Under the pieces are notes generated by a model. The model did no database searches, was not told where the DNA came from, and worked only from the letters and a program-made list of their open reading frames with translations. From assembly GCA_950295325.1 (NCBI GenBank), contig OX485804.1:13332001-13392000 (forward strand): a stretch of 60,000 nt of DNA, written 5' to 3'. Positions 23,421 through 35,900 of this stretch are shown one piece after another (position 1 is the stretch's first letter; each line of letters begins with the position of its first letter). Both the position numbers and the translations under genes were made by a program. The DNA comes from Polytrichum commune (Eukaryota > Streptophyta > Polytrichopsida > Polytrichales > Polytrichaceae).

Positions 23421-26079
23421 AAAGTGGGGTATAACTTTTGGGGATTTCTTTTTGCCACCTCAAATTTTTTTGAGAGAATTTTAAGATATAAAATAAGATA
23501 TGCACATGGGACATGTTGTCCTAAATCTTGGATTGGCCTACGCAAAAACTAATTTGACCCACCCATCCCCAAAAAAACAAGCTAAAAAACCAATTTTTAC
23601 TAGCCCGACACCACTCTTTGTGTATGGTAATCTAAGCATTAAGAAACTCTTTGTGTTAATTTTCATAAACCCAGGGTTCGAGGACTAAACCCCACGGTTT
23701 CATTTGCTTCACTTTACGGATGACTCTAGTTTGATGTCATGGAAATTAATGAACTTTAGCAAATATTTGTTGATTCTTCTCAAACTTGATGACCAACTCT
23801 TTGAAGGTGAAAATGTAAATTCCATTTTGGGTGCCGAAAATTTGTCGGATTCTTACAACATGTACTTAACCCTAATCCCCGGTGAAGCATGGGTGGCATC
23901 TTCGTTAAAAATTGGCTGTCACTTGGCTTTGAGACGACAAGGCTTGGGACATGGTCACGTCACTCCTATTCCGTCCTTTCACTTTTCTCCAAATCTTTTA
24001 ATAAAAGGGAAACTAAAGGCTCCAATACGACGTAAGTTAGTGGTATAGGAGTGTCCCCAGACACATTGAAGGTCACCCGTAGTTTTGTCCTTGTGAAGAT
24101 GGGCCCTTTTGATGATTACATTGCCCAACTTGATTGTCCACTTGAGTTCTCGACATACAAAAGTTTTTTTAATTTCTAATATAAATAAGTAAATAAATAA
24201 CCAATGTCGGACAATCCAATGTGAATTTGAGCCCGTTGGCCTTACCCTACTCAAGAATCTTCTTGATGTTGGGTGGGGTTTACTACCTACCTTGCAGTGG
24301 GTGGGTTCTTGGCTTCTTACCTACTTGGCTAGTTTTTTTTTCGGCCAAGTACAGATTTCACAACAAGTTTTTACAAGGTGCCCATCTTCATGGTAAGGGA
24401 GATGGGTCTTAAATGCCCCCCCCCCCCCTTTTACTAGTCCAGTTTTTCTAAGTATGAAACACGCGATTAATACAAGATGGTTAGCGAATTCAAATCAAGG
24501 CCATAGCCATCTTCCTCATGATTGTATGTACAAAGGGAAGTAAAAGTTTGATCCTAATATGTGATATGATAATTTATGATATGTAGTATGTATTGGAGTA
24601 TGAACCCCAAACTTCCAATACTTGCCTCAATGTTGCATGTATGTATGTTTTGATTAGAGGTTACAATTAAAATATTGGCTTAATTTTAGATGGGGTCCAT
24701 TTGACATGTTTAGCTAAGAACGTAGTTAAGTGTCTGAATCATCCTCTTACAACATCTTAAGGTCATGCTATGGCCCATAATGACCCCTTGGACCTTAAAG
24801 GTTAACCTCTCAATACCTGAAAACCACTAGTTGGTTGCAAGCATTTCCCAGATCACATTTTTTTAGATGACTGAAAATTTGGAAATTTTCTACTGACAAG
24901 TCTTTCATAATTCGTATTTTAATTGAGATTCAAGTATATTTGGATTCATGCATGAACTATAGACAATTCCAACATATGGTAGATGAGATTAGCAGTCCAC
25001 AATTGAATCAAGAACATGTGTCACCCACTTCCCCACTAGAAACCCCCCTACAAAGGCATTTGGTCACATCTTTGATTATGAAACTCGGATGATTTTGTCC
25101 CAAATGTTGTCCATCCTATATTATTTATGGCCAACATGTTTGTCCAAATATAGTTAAATCTTTGTTTCTTACAACACATACATTTGTGAACTACAAAGAA
25201 AGAAGCTTCCTTCTTTTTTCTTTACCATTGTCTTCGTATAACTAATGAAGGGCGCGCAACATAGGAATGGCACCAACTCCTTCTCTGCTGCATGTTAGAG
25301 ATTGTATAAGGAACCCAAAGATCAAATTATACTAAAGGCATTGTGTACTATTCTTGATAAACTATATAGGTCGTTTCATTGTCTAGCTCATCATGGCGAT
25401 ATATGAAGACTTTGGATCAATGCCATAGAAAATGTCGAGCTTGTTTGTGAAGTGAACGTAGTGAGAATTTTTGGTACTACTTAGTTAATTTTTGGTTCTA
25501 TTATAGTGAAAAATCGTCAAGAAACCTTAGCCATTCATTGGCAACCAAACGACATATGAACGGAAAGAGCATGAGCCTAGATCAATGTTTATATGATGAG
25601 ATATTGGATGCTTCCTAAAAGATGCTAGCCATAACCCCCATGTGTTTAAGAGTTAGCACACAAGAGTACGATTTGAGCCTCATCTTGAAAGCTCTATGCT
25701 AAAATGTGTAAGTAATGTGAACCAACATTTAGAGAACATGGTGCTATAACATTAACCATATAATGTGGGGTTCTTTTCTTTTCTTTTTGACAAGAGTGAC
25801 ACAAATAGATGTTGTGAGTTTTGACATCCATTTGTTGGTAGAAAATAAACAGCCTTAGTGAATGTTATATCACCATATATTTCCAACTATATACTTATAT
25901 TTACATAATGTTCAACCACAATATTGTTCTTAGAAAATTTTAGATGATACTCAATTCGAAGTAAGTTACGGAAGTCCCATTTGGAAACAACAAATACATT
26001 GATTACTAGTCTTGTTAATGTGGGCCATGATATATTTTCTGCCACCCACCATGATTGGAATAAACATGGGCCACATTTG
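23421..26079. other. gene-free stretch
   Basis: No gene or defined mobile element recognised. A run of about 13 C lies near 24416-24428. The 114-codon frame at 23704-24048 shows no recognisable domain and is probably chance. Confidence 0.5.
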
Positions 26080-26340
26080 TTTTGAGCCCACACCAATTCT
26101 TTAGTGTAAAATTGATGTGGGCCACAATAATTGTTGTTTTTTTTCTAAGAACTTATGTGTGTGAGTGTTTTCTTTGATACTTCTCTTGTCCTTGCACTAA
26201 AGTTTCCCAAGATTTCGAAAGTCTCTAGGACGATTTCAAAGAAGAGCCGAGGGTCTTGCATCCACGCCATACAATTAGAGTGGCCCACATCAATTAATTC
26301 CACACTAATTTTCACCCACATTGAAGACTATTAGGTGTAG
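26080..26340. mobile_element. small fold-back element, about 260 bp
   Basis: Inverted arms: TTTAGTGTAAAATTGATGTG (26099) with the continuation GGCCACAATAATTG, and on the minus strand ATTAGTGTGGAATTAATTGA (26310) with TGTGGGCCACTCTAATTG. Each arm is about 45 bp, with about 120 bp between. Non-coding. Ends and target duplication are not defined. Confidence 0.5.
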
Positions 26341-26424
26341 GTGTCAAAACTGAGTTTTGGTGGCATTTGAGAATCGGACAATTTCACCTTAGGTCAAGTT
26401 ATTTAGAGATTATGCACTATGGCG

Positions 26425-26985
26425 TAAAAATTAAAATTTAAAAAAAAATTTAAAAAAACTTATTCATATCAACGATCGTAGCTCTCTAGCATCTTGAGCA
26501 CCTTTCTGCCTAATAATTAATTAAAGTGTGAAAGTATGTTAGGCAACCCAAAAAGAATTATTCTAGAATTGGGTGGAATTAAAAAGTAATTTAAAATAAG
26601 TCATACATTCATCCAAGTCATTTCTATAATTCACATATGATTTTTCTAATTTTATCTATGGCAACTACAATTAAGCTAAACACTTCCCTTAATCAATTCA
26701 TGAAAATTCATGCAAATTCATGCTTGTATTATTTTTAGACCATGAGTGAGATTGATGCCGTGTGAAGACATTGTTGAAGTTATTTGATGTTACTTTGTTG
26801 GATTCCACTGAATGTCACTTGCATTAGTGTGATTTTAAGCACTCTTTGAATGTTTTTTTTTTTGACACTCAACGAAATTAATTTCCCAAAAATTTAGGTA
26901 CCTCTAAGATCAATTTTTTTTTGCCCAAGTTGCTAGAGAGCTACGGTACTTACAACAGTACCGCAAAGGGTCACTATCTCAATAG
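26425..26985. mobile_element. possible fold-back element with short arms
   Basis: GTAGCTCTCTAGCATCTTGA near 26479 is inverted near 26948 (minus-strand GTAGCTCTCTAGCAACTTGG), with a weaker match extending outward. The interior is A+T-rich and non-coding. The arms are short for a 560-bp element, so confidence is limited. Confidence 0.4.
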
Positions 26986-27844
26986 ATAATAAAAAATAAA
27001 AATAAAATCTTCTTCACATTTTGCCACATGTCAGTCCTGCCTTAGTTGGGACCTTATTATATCCCACATGGAAACTACATTCCGACACCAATAAAGATGA
27101 AATAGAGAGCAGGCTCTAGGGTAATTTTTAGTTGGGATCCATTTCCCATTTTGTGCTTTCAATTCTCCCTTACACACCATTCATTCGAACTTAAGCCCAA
27201 TAAATGCGGTCAACTTTCACGGGCATGCCTTCCAACTTAACTTATCACTCAATGAAATAACCTCACCATCAAGTCATGTGTTGTCAATTGACGGAGTTAA
27301 TTGGAGTCAGACCACATGCTACAATCTAATGGCATTTCCACACAACTCATATTTATTAATGAGGAGAATTTTGAAGTTTTATCAAAAACCTACACTTCTC
27401 AACTCAATGCCATGGATGGATCCGTCAATGCACTCATAGTTGGCTAAATTTCATGAGGGCTATATGAATTTTGTAGTCGTAAAACATGACCTCGAAACAT
27501 GTTGGAAGATTATACTATGAGGTTGAATGTAAATGATCAATTAGCAAACGAGGATCACCGAGTCATGACATCTCTTGGATGAAATTGTAAACATATGCAC
27601 ATGTGCTATTATATCGCGCCCTTATATCGATGGATCCTTCCATACAACTCAAGCGTGTTGTAATTCTAGGTTTTGGTCTAGGTTTATTTGAATACGGAAC
27701 ACGCATAATTTAAGATCAAGCTCAAGTTTACAAGTTTGGTGGGCCAAGGTAGAGGATGTGAGCTCTTGCATGTATGTCTGGTGGTGGGACTTTGCCTCAA
27801 GGTTTGTCCTTGCATTCTTTAGGTTGATTTTCAACTTCAAACTT

Positions 27845-27993
27845 CATAACATTATACAGATCCATAATAGTGTTATGTGGGACTACCAATATTCTACGGA
27901 ATATTCCCATACATTCAGTATGAAGGTGGGGAGTATTCCGTGGAATATTATCAATCCCACATACCATTGTTATGGATCTGAATAGTGTTATGT
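27845..27993. mobile_element. MITE family M1, copy 2
   Basis: About 149 bp, with the same arm structure as the copy at 6894-7056. Left arm: CATAACATTATACAGATCC, then ATAATAGTGTTATGTGGGAC. Right arm on the minus strand: CATAACACTATTCAGATCC, then ATAACAATGGTATGTGGGAT. The middle is TATTC/GAATA-rich in both copies. Arms have diverged somewhat more than in copy 1. Confidence 0.8.
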
Positions 27994-29920
27994 TGATCTT
28001 GAGCTTGTAGAAGTTTTAAGACTAGTATTTACAAGTTCAAACTATGGTTTGGATTTGAAAATCAAGGATGAAACCAAAAATTCCACATTTTTGGCGCACA
28101 CAAGGGTCCAAATCCTCTCTCCTTGGTCCACCAAGCTTGCAAACTTGTCATTGACCTCAAGTTGCACGTGCTTGTACCCTAATTCAGCTAGCAATCCCAT
28201 GGTGATGCATGAATAAGGCCAATTTATGAATTCCCCATTGTTTATGGGTGCATTCAGGGCATATCCATATTTTAAGGTAGAAGTGCCTATCGCAAACACT
28301 TTGTGCACTATTGCCACTAACCTAACCCATGCAAATTATCCAATACTCTATTTGGATCAGCAAATACGTTGCAAGATGCACAACATCAAAAACCACATGA
28401 ATCACAACATAATATCTAATATCTAATATCTAAAGTCACAAACCTCATTTGACCCTTTGTTATGATCATCACCCCCCTCCCCCTCTCCCCAACAAAGTGG
28501 ATAGTGTTGATCTTTGATATTTTATCTCTTTCAACCAATGAGCTGTGTTTTTAATCCTTTGAATACTTAATACATTTAGTGTTCATGTTGAAGTACATAG
28601 TCACCCACCTTAAGGGAACAAATAGGTGTCAAAATTGGATCATTGACGGAATGGCACGCTTCTACCTTAAATCTTCGTGCAAAATGGCTTCTATACAAAC
28701 CTTACTAAGCATTGTGAAGACAAAGTCAAATATTATATAAGGTACATGTTGAGTCTTAGTGAATTAGACCCACAACATGCAATTATTGAGCCCAAGGCTT
28801 CTCTTATGTGTGTCCTACAAACTATGCTCCTTTGTTTGAACTTTCTTGTACATGCGTCTCAATCTCCTTACACAAAGGGGCAATTTGACGGTAAGGCGGT
28901 TTCCATGGCTTTCCAATTTATATGCATAGTCATGATGCTAGGTAATTGTATAGAAAAGAGAATAGAGGCTACACTAAATATTGTATGTATTTGGTGTCAT
29001 CATAAATAAATAAAAGGAACGTCGGATTTTGAATCCAACATGCGATGTTCGTTCGTGAGTCTCCTATTCATGATCGCTTGACCATGGAGGGCATGGGTGG
29101 TTTAATGCCTATTTGTAATAGATGGACCGTTGGTTAGCGTTAATTTTAGTGTATAGCATGTTGTTAGTCAAGTGGAGTTAGAGCTTGTTGTTTTCAAGTT
29201 TTCTTTTGTTGAGGATGATGTGTTAGATATTTGATGGAAATTTGTGATAAACTTTCCATTAGGTTTTTGATTTTGGGTTGCAGGGTTTTAAGATTTGTGA
29301 GTCGTTTGATGGTGTGTGTGTGTATGTGTGTATACTAGATGTGTTGACATTCCAACCATGTTGGTATAATATTGGTTGTAGTATTGTGTATTTATATAGT
29401 TTGTGTGTTATGGCCTCTTATGAGAATCCATCGTTACAGTATGCTAGTTGGTTAGGAAGTGGATCTTGAGAGGTTTTAGTGCTCGGAGGAGCTTTTGGGG
29501 TGCTTCATGTCGGAGGTACATTGGTGCACGTTTAGAGCATTGGTGGGTGCTTGGAGGCTTGGACGTTTGACAATTGGAACTTTGTAGGTGTACAAATGCA
29601 CATTTGGAGGTTGTAAGCATCGATTTGAGTGTTTGTAATGCTTAAATACATATTTGATGCATTTGAGTGGTGATATTGAATTGGTTGAATGTATTTGTGC
29701 ATCTTCAAGTGTATTGAAGGTTATTTGAGTTGACGAGAACCTGATTTGAAGGATTTGAGGTTGTTGAATGCAATCGTGTACATTTGAGCATATTGAGATT
29801 ATATGAAAGTAAGATGATGCCGCAATGGTGTTACATCAAGGTAAAGCGGACAATCAATCGTGGCACAAAGACATCAAGACATGCTATTATTATGGCAAAC
29901 CATTTATATAATTATATCAT
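27994..29920. other. gene-free stretch before the satellite
   Basis: No recognised gene. Open frames at 28042-28317 (minus) and 28677-29009 (plus) are about 90-110 codons with no known domain. From about 29270 to 29800 the plus strand is strongly G/T-rich, with many irregular repeats of words such as 'ttgag', 'gcattt' and 'ggttg'. Confidence 0.45.
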
Positions 29921-29924
29921 TTTA

Positions 29925-30690
29925 ATGAAAAATAATCATTTTCATTACGTTCAATTGGTGATTATTATATATGTAGAATGATCGGTTTTTCCAGACCATT
30001 CTAGTCATGAAATCATAAATTTGTAATTAAATCATCAAAAAAATATAATATGGAAAATGTGAAGCTGGGTTAAGTTTATCGTTTCAAGTTCAAAGTGAGA
30101 TAACTTTTTGTCATTTCGTTCAATTGGTTATTGTTATATATGTATAATGAACGGCTTTTAAAGACCATTCTAGTCATAAAATCGTAAATTTGTAATTAAA
30201 TCATGAGAAAATGATAACAAGGAAAATGTCAACCTGGGTTAAGTTTACAGCTTCAACTTCAAAGTGTGATAACTTTTTGTCATTTCTTTCAAATGTATCT
30301 TGTTATATATGTATAATTCTCGGCTTTTCAAGAGCATTCTAGTCATGATATCCTTAATTTGTAATTAAATCATCAAAAAATTTTAATAAGGAAAATATGA
30401 AGCTGGGTTAAGTTTAGCGCTTCAGGTTCAAAGTGTCATAACTTTTTCTCATTACGTTCAATTGGTGATTATTATATATGTATAATTTTCGGCTCTTCAA
30501 TACTATTCAAGCCATGAATTCAAAAATTCGTAATTACATCATGAGAAAAAGATATTAAGGAAAATGTGAAGCTGGGTTAAGTTTATCGTTTCAAGTTCAA
30601 AGTGAGATAACTTTTTGTCATTTCGTTCAACTATTTATTGTTACATATGTATAATGGTTGGCTTTTGAAGCTGATTGTTGCCATAGTATA
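29925..30690 (+). repeat. 168/169-bp satellite array, left block (about 4.5 units)
   Basis: The junction word (AAGTTCAAAGTGAG or similar) recurs at 30087, 30256, 30425 and 30594, a period of exactly 169 bp. Each unit also holds GATAACTTTTTGTCATTTCG, TTATATATGTATAATG, CATTCTAGTCATGAAATC and GAAGCTGGGTTAAGTTTA. This block is a subtype ('GAAGCTGGG...TTCAAG') distinct from most units on the right. The last unit is cut near 30680 by the segment carrying the long reading frame. Confidence 0.93.
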
Positions 30691-32950
30691 GGGGAATCTT
30701 AGTTTTGCTAATTTTCCTCAAATTACCTTGTGTTTAATGGATTGTTTTAACATTGGAATTGGCAGGATCATGGCGTGTATGAAATTTACGGGAACAGATG
30801 GCCCCTATAGGGGAATCCTGGTGGATTTACGGCAACATATTCCTAATGTGCATATAAGGGCATATGTAGAGCTTGGGTTTGATGAATCAGAACTAAACCC
30901 TGTGATAGATTTAAGTAGTTCCGATGAAGAGATGGAGGAATAGGAGGTGCCAGTGATCGCTCCCTTAGTGGAAGAAGAGGAAGAGGCACAGATGCTTGTA
31001 TTAGTGGAAGCAATGGAGGAACCAGTGATGCATGAGGAGCTGGTGGAGGAGGAGGATATTCATATGCCTCCACGACAGGAGGTTCAAGGTTTAGAGGTAC
31101 CTGCCGATGATATTCATATGCCTCCACGACATGAGGTTCAAGGTTTAGAGGTACCTGCGGATGAGATGCAGATACCTCTGCGAGAGGGGGTTGAAGAAGA
31201 GCTTGAGCAGGTACATGTGCAACCTCCTATAGGAGTTGAGAGGCCACAAGGGGATCAGAGGAGAGTGGGAGGAGATGATGTGGAGGAGGAACCTAACCTT
31301 AGACGAGTGTATGCTCGTACAGCGCTAACGATGCCTAGGTCCGGTGACTTAAATGGATTTCCTCCACTTGTGGGGCCCGCAGTTGATTTGTTGCAAAACC
31401 CTAATATCAATAATCCTGAGCGGATAGATCTTGATGCAGCGTGTTTTCTAATGCTTACGCTTGATTTGCCGGATTTGTTTGGGATTACGGCTCGTCCTGC
31501 AAATCGTAGAGTAAAAATTAGAGACTTGGAAGAATTTGATGATTGGCTTCATGTAATATCCGATACTATAGTGGTGAGAGTGTTTGCCGGCAACGATGGA
31601 TATGAGAGGAATAGGTTTTTAACAGAGTTGGTGGAGAGGCTTAGGATTCCTTTAGGTTTGACCTTGACTTGTAGTACGGATGACCATACGTTATCTCGAA
31701 ACCAAGTCAATGTGTCAGTGTCTGCCATGTCGCAGGCATTACATTCCTTAGGGGCTAAGATTTGTCGTGTTTCATTCTTTAGAATGAAATGGCGACTTGT
31801 TGATGCCGAGCCTAGGCTTGATGGATTTATAGAGTGTTATCGTAGGGAGATGGGTTCTTCTGTGCATGTACAGAAAAACGTATTTGATTATGGAGTGCGT
31901 TTTCAGACAGATGACATAGTCTTGTATAACTTTAGTGTTGAGCAGCGTCGAGCTAGGAGGTATAGGGAGGGCGTTGTACATGAGATGTGCAACAACGATG
32001 AATATAGGTCCGTGGACTTCACCCCTACTCTTAATTTGCGTATAAGGCAAGTTAAGATTTACCAAGAATTATGTCATGAGATACTTTCAGTGATACAAAA
32101 GCAGATGTTAGACCACATACCTGATACTATGCGCACTATGCATAGTAAATTGAATCAGATACACGATCTTATTATGAGGTGGCAAGATATGACCGAGGAG
32201 ATGAGGACGAGCCGTTTTACAGGAATGAGAATCGAGTTGACAGTTCAGACTGAGAAAGTTATAGATGGTCGTCAACTTTGTAGCGAGCATGATCTCTTTA
32301 GAATTGAGAGCATAGAGAGGGCTTTGGGTGGTTCATTTGGCACTAGTCACGAATCAATTGCTGATTTTATGGCGTCATGCGACGAGTTTGTGAGGGCATT
32401 TGTTGCATGCGTTCACGGAAGAAATGAACGGAATTCATCTGTCGATGTACGTAGTGCGCTTACTTTTGCGCGATCGGCTATTGGCCGGAGTGGCAAATTC
32501 ATGGAGAATCAGCTTAGAGACGTGCGTGCTTGGGCGAGTGCGGCTGCTGCAGAAGAAGTGCGTAGAAGGGAGGGTGTGGAAGAATTGGAGTACACATATG
32601 ACGGTGTACAGTTAGATGCGTCAGATGACAGACCTTTGATTCAAGACTTTCTTGATTATGGTGAATGGTTTTTACATAATAGAATGAGAGATCGGTCAAT
32701 TTTTGGATTGATATTGAGGGCAAGAAAGGGTGGTGAATATCTACCTAAGAAAGACATTTATGTAGATCGGGTTGGGGCTGCTCGCTATTATATTCACTTA
32801 TATGGTGCGAACTAGAGGTTGCATATTCGGTCAATAGGATAGATTTTACAGTATATATCTACCTTACAGAGAACGGTGATTTTATATATTTTATATATAT
32901 TTTTCCAATCATCCGAATGTCTATTGTTATTCATTCGCTTATGATATGAT
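30691..32950. mobile_element. non-satellite segment interrupting the satellite array
   Basis: The repeat runs without a break up to about 30680 and resumes at about 32940-32960 (ATATGATAATTAAATAATA, then AAAATGTGAAGCAGG). The 2.26 kb between is unrelated to the monomer and carries the long unknown frame with about 45-80 bp upstream and 130 bp downstream. The layout suggests insertion of a mobile unit into the array, with little monomer sequence lost. I see no convincing TIRs, LTRs, poly(A) tail or target duplication, so the mechanism is open. Confidence 0.5.
30737..32815 (+). pseudogene. long unknown reading frame inside the satellite, with one in-frame TAG
   Basis: One frame is open from ATG 30737 (or ATG 30770) to TAG 32813-32815, about 680 codons, broken only by TAG at 30941-30943. 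The first 57-68 residues end in an acidic stretch (VIDLSSSDEEMEE); the frame then goes straight on for 623 codons. After the stop come a Glu-rich region and two nearly identical 18-residue units (DIHMPPR.EVQGLEVPAD, DNA 31057-31164), then a long, probably helical region (FDDWLHVI, then LDGFIECYRREMGSS, then RSAIGRSGKFMENQL) and the tail YYIHLYGAN. I recognise no domain: no RT, integrase, DDE, HUH or zinc-finger motif. A splice-acceptor-like sequence (ttggcag) precedes ATG 30770. It could be an unknown transposon gene, a gag-like protein read through the TAG, or a recently killed gene. Confidence 0.6.
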
Positions 32951-35900
32951 AATTAAATAATAAGTAATATATTAAGAAAAATGTGAAGCAGGATTTAGCT
33001 TGCCATTGTAGGTTCAAAGTGTAATGACATATTCTCATTTCGTTCAACTATTTAATTTTATATATGTATATTGCTCAGCAACTCAACAACATTTTAATCA
33101 TACAATCACAATTAGGTAATTAAATCATGAGAAAAAAAAAATGTCAAGTTGGGTTTGATGTACCGCTGTAGGTTCAAAGTGTAATACTTTTATTTCATTT
33201 CCTTCAACAGTTAATTATTTTATATGAATAATACTTATATTCTCTAGACTGCTGTAGGTTCAAAGTGACATATAATTTTCTCATATCGTTCAAGTGTTTA
33301 TTGTTATATATGTTAAATGCTCGGCTTCTCAAAAAAATCTCAAGCTAACAACTTTAATATAGAAATTAAATCATAAGGAAAAAAATGTTAAAGAAAATGT
33401 CAAGTTGGGTTAAGGTTACCGCTATAGGATCAAAGTGATATAATTTTTTTTCATATCGTTTTAGTTCTTATTGTTATTTATGTAATATGCTTGGCATCTT
33501 AAAACAATCTCAAACATACAACTTCATTATAGAAAATAAATCATTGGAAAAAAATTATTAAAAAAATGTCAAATTAGGTTAAGGTTACTGCTCTAAGTTC
33601 AAAGTGTGATAATTGTTTCTAATTTCGTTCAACTATTTATTGTTGTTTATGTAATTTGATCGGCTTTTCAAAAGCATTCTAGTCATGAAATCATAAATTT
33701 GTAATCAAATCATTAGAAAAATATAATATGGAAAATGTGAAGTTGGGTTAAGTTTATCGTTTCAAGTTCCAAGTGAGATAACTTTTGTGATTACGTTCAA
33801 CTGTATCTTCTTATATATGTACAATGCTCGGCTCTTCAAGAGCATTCTAGCCATGAATTCAATAATTCATTATTACAACTTTAATATAGAAATTAAATCA
33901 TAATAAAAAAATGTTAAAGGAAATATCAAGTTGGATTAAGGTTACCGCTATAGGTTCAAAGTGGGATAATTTTTTTCATATCGTTCAAGTGCTTATTTCT
34001 ATTTATGTAATATGCTCATATATATTAAATAATATTAAATATATTGCTTTAATCTAGAATTAAATCATCGGAAAAACATATTAAAGAAAATGTCAAGTTG
34101 GGTTAAGGTTACCGCTATAGGTTCAAAGTGGGATAACGTTATTTCATATCGTTCAAGTGCTTATTGTTATTTATGTAATATGCTCAGCTTCCTAAAACAA
34201 TCTTAAACATACTGCTTTAATATAGAAAATAAATCATCGGAAAAGATATTAAAGAAAATGTTAAGTTGAGTTAAGGTTACCGCTATAGGTTCAACGTGTG
34301 ATAACTTTTTCTCATTTAGTTCAACTGTTTATTGTTATTTATGTATTTTGTTCGGCTTTTCAAAACTATTCGAGTCATGAAACCATAATATCCTAATTAA
34401 ATCATGAGAAAATGATAATAAGGAAAACATCAAGCGGGGTTAAGGTTATCGCTGCAGGTTCAATCTGACATATCTTTCTCTCATATCTTTCAAGTGCTTA
34501 TTGTTATTTATGTTAAATGCTCAGCTTCTCAAAACAATCTCAAACATACAACTTTAATATAGAAATTAAATCATAAGAAAAAGATGTTAAAGAAAATGTC
34601 AAATTGGATTAAGGTTACCGCTATAGGTTCAAAGTGTGATAACTTTTTTTAATTTCGTTCAAGTGCTTATTGTTATTTATGTTATATGCTCGGCATCTTA
34701 AAACAATCTTAAACATACTGCTTTAATATAGAAAATAAATCATCGGAAAAAGATATTAAAGAAAATATCAAGTTGGGTTAAGGTTACCACTATAGGCTCA
34801 AAGTGGGATAACTTTTTTTCATATCGTTCAAGTGCTTATTGTTATTTATGTCATATGCTCCGCATCTTAAATCAATCTTAAACATACTGCTTTAATATAG
34901 AAAATAAATCATCGCATAAAAATATTATAGAAAATGTCAAGCTGGGTTAATGATACCGATATAGGTTCAAAGTGAAATTACTTTTTTTCACATCGTTCAA
35001 GTGCTTATTGTTATTTATGTATCATGCTCAGCTCTTCGAGACCATTCTAATCATGAAAAGATGATAATAAGGACAACATCAAGCGGAGTTAAGGTTACCG
35101 CTGTAGGTTCAAAGAGTGATAACTTTTTTTCATTTCGTTTAAGTGCTTATTGTTATATATGTACAAAGTTTAGCTCTTCTAGACCATTCTACCCATGAAA
35201 TCATGAAATTGAATTAAATCATGAGAAAATGATAATAACAAAAATGTCAAGCGGGGTTAAGGTTACCGTTGTAGGTTCAAAGTGTGATAACTTTTTCTCA
35301 TTTCGTTCAAGTACTTATTGTTATATATGTACAAAATTCAGCTCTTCAAGACCATTTAATTATCAACTTACAATATGGTAATTAAATAATCCGAGAAAAT
35401 TATTAAAGAGAATGTCAAGTTGGGTTAAGGTTACCGCTATAGGTTCAAACTGTGATAATTGTTTTTCATTTCGTTCAAGTGCTTATTGTTATATATGTAC
35501 AAAATTCAGCTCTTCGAGATCATTTAATTATCAACTTACAATATGGTAATTAAATAATCCGAGAAAATTATTAAAGAGAATGTCAAGTTGGGTTAAGGTT
35601 ACCGCTATAGGTTCAAACTGTGATAACTGTTTTTCATTTCGTTCAAGGGCTTATTGTTATATAGGTACAAAGTTCGGCTCTTCGAGACCATCTGATTATC
35701 AGCTTACAATATGGTAATTAAATAACCCGAGAAAATTATTAACGAGAATGTCAAGTTGGGTTAAGGTTACCGCTATAGGTTCAAAGTGTGATAACTTTTT
35801 TTCATTTCGTTCAAGTGCTTATTGTTATATATGTACAAAGCTCGGCTCTTCAAGACCATTCTATTCATGAAATCATGAAATTGAATTAAATCATGAGAAA

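Noticed and set aside
28042-28317. 91-codon open frame on the minus strand
   Set aside because: Looks moderately protein-like but has no domain I recognise and is isolated.
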